DNA of 7,709 nucleotides from SHLJ01 sp041618535. Its GTDB lineage: Bacteria; Bacteroidota; Bacteroidia; Flavobacteriales; Flavobacteriaceae. The stretch covers positions 1-7,709 of the forward strand of contig JBFKFP010000133.1 of the NCBI GenBank assembly GCA_041618535.1, in the 5' to 3' direction. The notes beneath the pieces were generated by a model. It had not been told where the DNA came from and ran no database searches. It saw nothing but the letters and a program-made list of their open reading frames with translations. Shown piece after piece: positions 7,570 to 7,709 of the stretch (its first letter is position 1; every line of letters begins with the position of its first letter). Made by a program: the position numbers and the translations under genes.

Positions 7570-7634
7570 TGAAAACAGGCTAAAAGCGAGTAGAAAATTC
7601 TTAATAGGATATAATTTTTGGCAGTTAGAATCAT
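7570..7634 (-). other. Displaced 5' end of the S10 gene: ATG plus signal peptide, one base out of frame
   Basis: On the minus strand an ATG at 7634-7632 opens MILTAKN and then meets five A (7619-7615). In the sequence as given this frame runs only to TGA, 22 codons. Adding one A to the run gives MILTAKKLYPIKNFLLAFSL, continuing without break through FSLIVTHA into the S10 peptidase: a textbook signal peptide with a basic N-region, a hydrophobic core and a cleavage site before Gln. The simplest reading is a one-base loss in the homopolymer, either a sequencing error or a real (possibly slippage-prone) mutation. A rare start such as ATT at 7605 is the alternative. Confidence 0.6.
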
Positions 7635-7709
7635 AAAAGTAAATAATAAAGCCCGAGCGTATTGTTAAAAATCCTCAAAAACCCCCAGGCCAAAAAGTGC
7701 AAAGTCATA

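Noticed and set aside
7635..7709. Promoter for the S10 gene in the last 75 bases
   Set aside because: The best match on the minus strand, TGACTTTG at 7707-7700, has one mismatch to TAnnTTTG and its -33 region is outside the window; not enough to annotate.
1..7709. Defence system, mobile element, CRISPR array or RNA gene
   Set aside because: No transposase, integrase, nuclease, repeat array, terminal repeats or structured RNA was recognisable; all substantial sequence is explained by five envelope-related genes.

Overview
The window looks like chromosomal DNA of a Bacteroidota bacterium, probably from the Flavobacteriia/Cytophagia side. Three things point there. The BatA-type von Willebrand A (vWA) membrane protein at the left edge belongs to a family typical of this phylum. 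The only promoter-like signals match the Bacteroidota -7 consensus TAnnTTTG. The genes lack clear Shine-Dalgarno sites. Base composition is moderate and even, and I see no mobile element, tRNA, rRNA or CRISPR array. The genes read as ordinary core or housekeeping-type loci, not an accessory island.

Layout from left to right. (1) 1-1811, minus strand: a large membrane protein with an N-terminal BatA double-transmembrane segment and a vWA-like domain. Its C-terminus runs off the left edge. (2) 1902-2909, minus: a family 2 glycosyltransferase with an extra C-terminal Rossmann-like segment. It lies upstream of, and is probably co-transcribed with, the vWA gene, although a perfect TAnnTTTG box in the 90-base gap suggests that gene also has its own promoter. 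(3) 2910-3005: a divergent intergenic region with a promoter candidate for the rightward gene. (4) 3006-4886, plus: a lipoprotein metallopeptidase of the M61 type with a C-terminal PDZ domain. (5) 4894-6108, minus: a predicted lipoprotein with a BNR/sialidase-like beta-propeller and an unusual cysteine cluster. It meets the M61 gene tail to tail with 7 bases between stop codons. (6) 6118-7569 (original start probably 7634), minus: an S10 serine-carboxypeptidase-like exported peptidase, 9 bases upstream of the propeller gene and likely in one operon with it. The last ~75 bases hold no gene I can support.

All products are predicted to work at or beyond the inner membrane: a membrane-anchored vWA protein, a sugar transferase for envelope glycans, a lipoprotein protease, a lipoprotein propeller and a secreted carboxypeptidase. 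I found no evidence for an undescribed multi-gene system. The points most worth checking are the broken signal-peptide start of the S10 gene, where one missing A in a homopolymer would explain everything, and the cysteine cluster of the propeller protein, which does not fit a sialidase.
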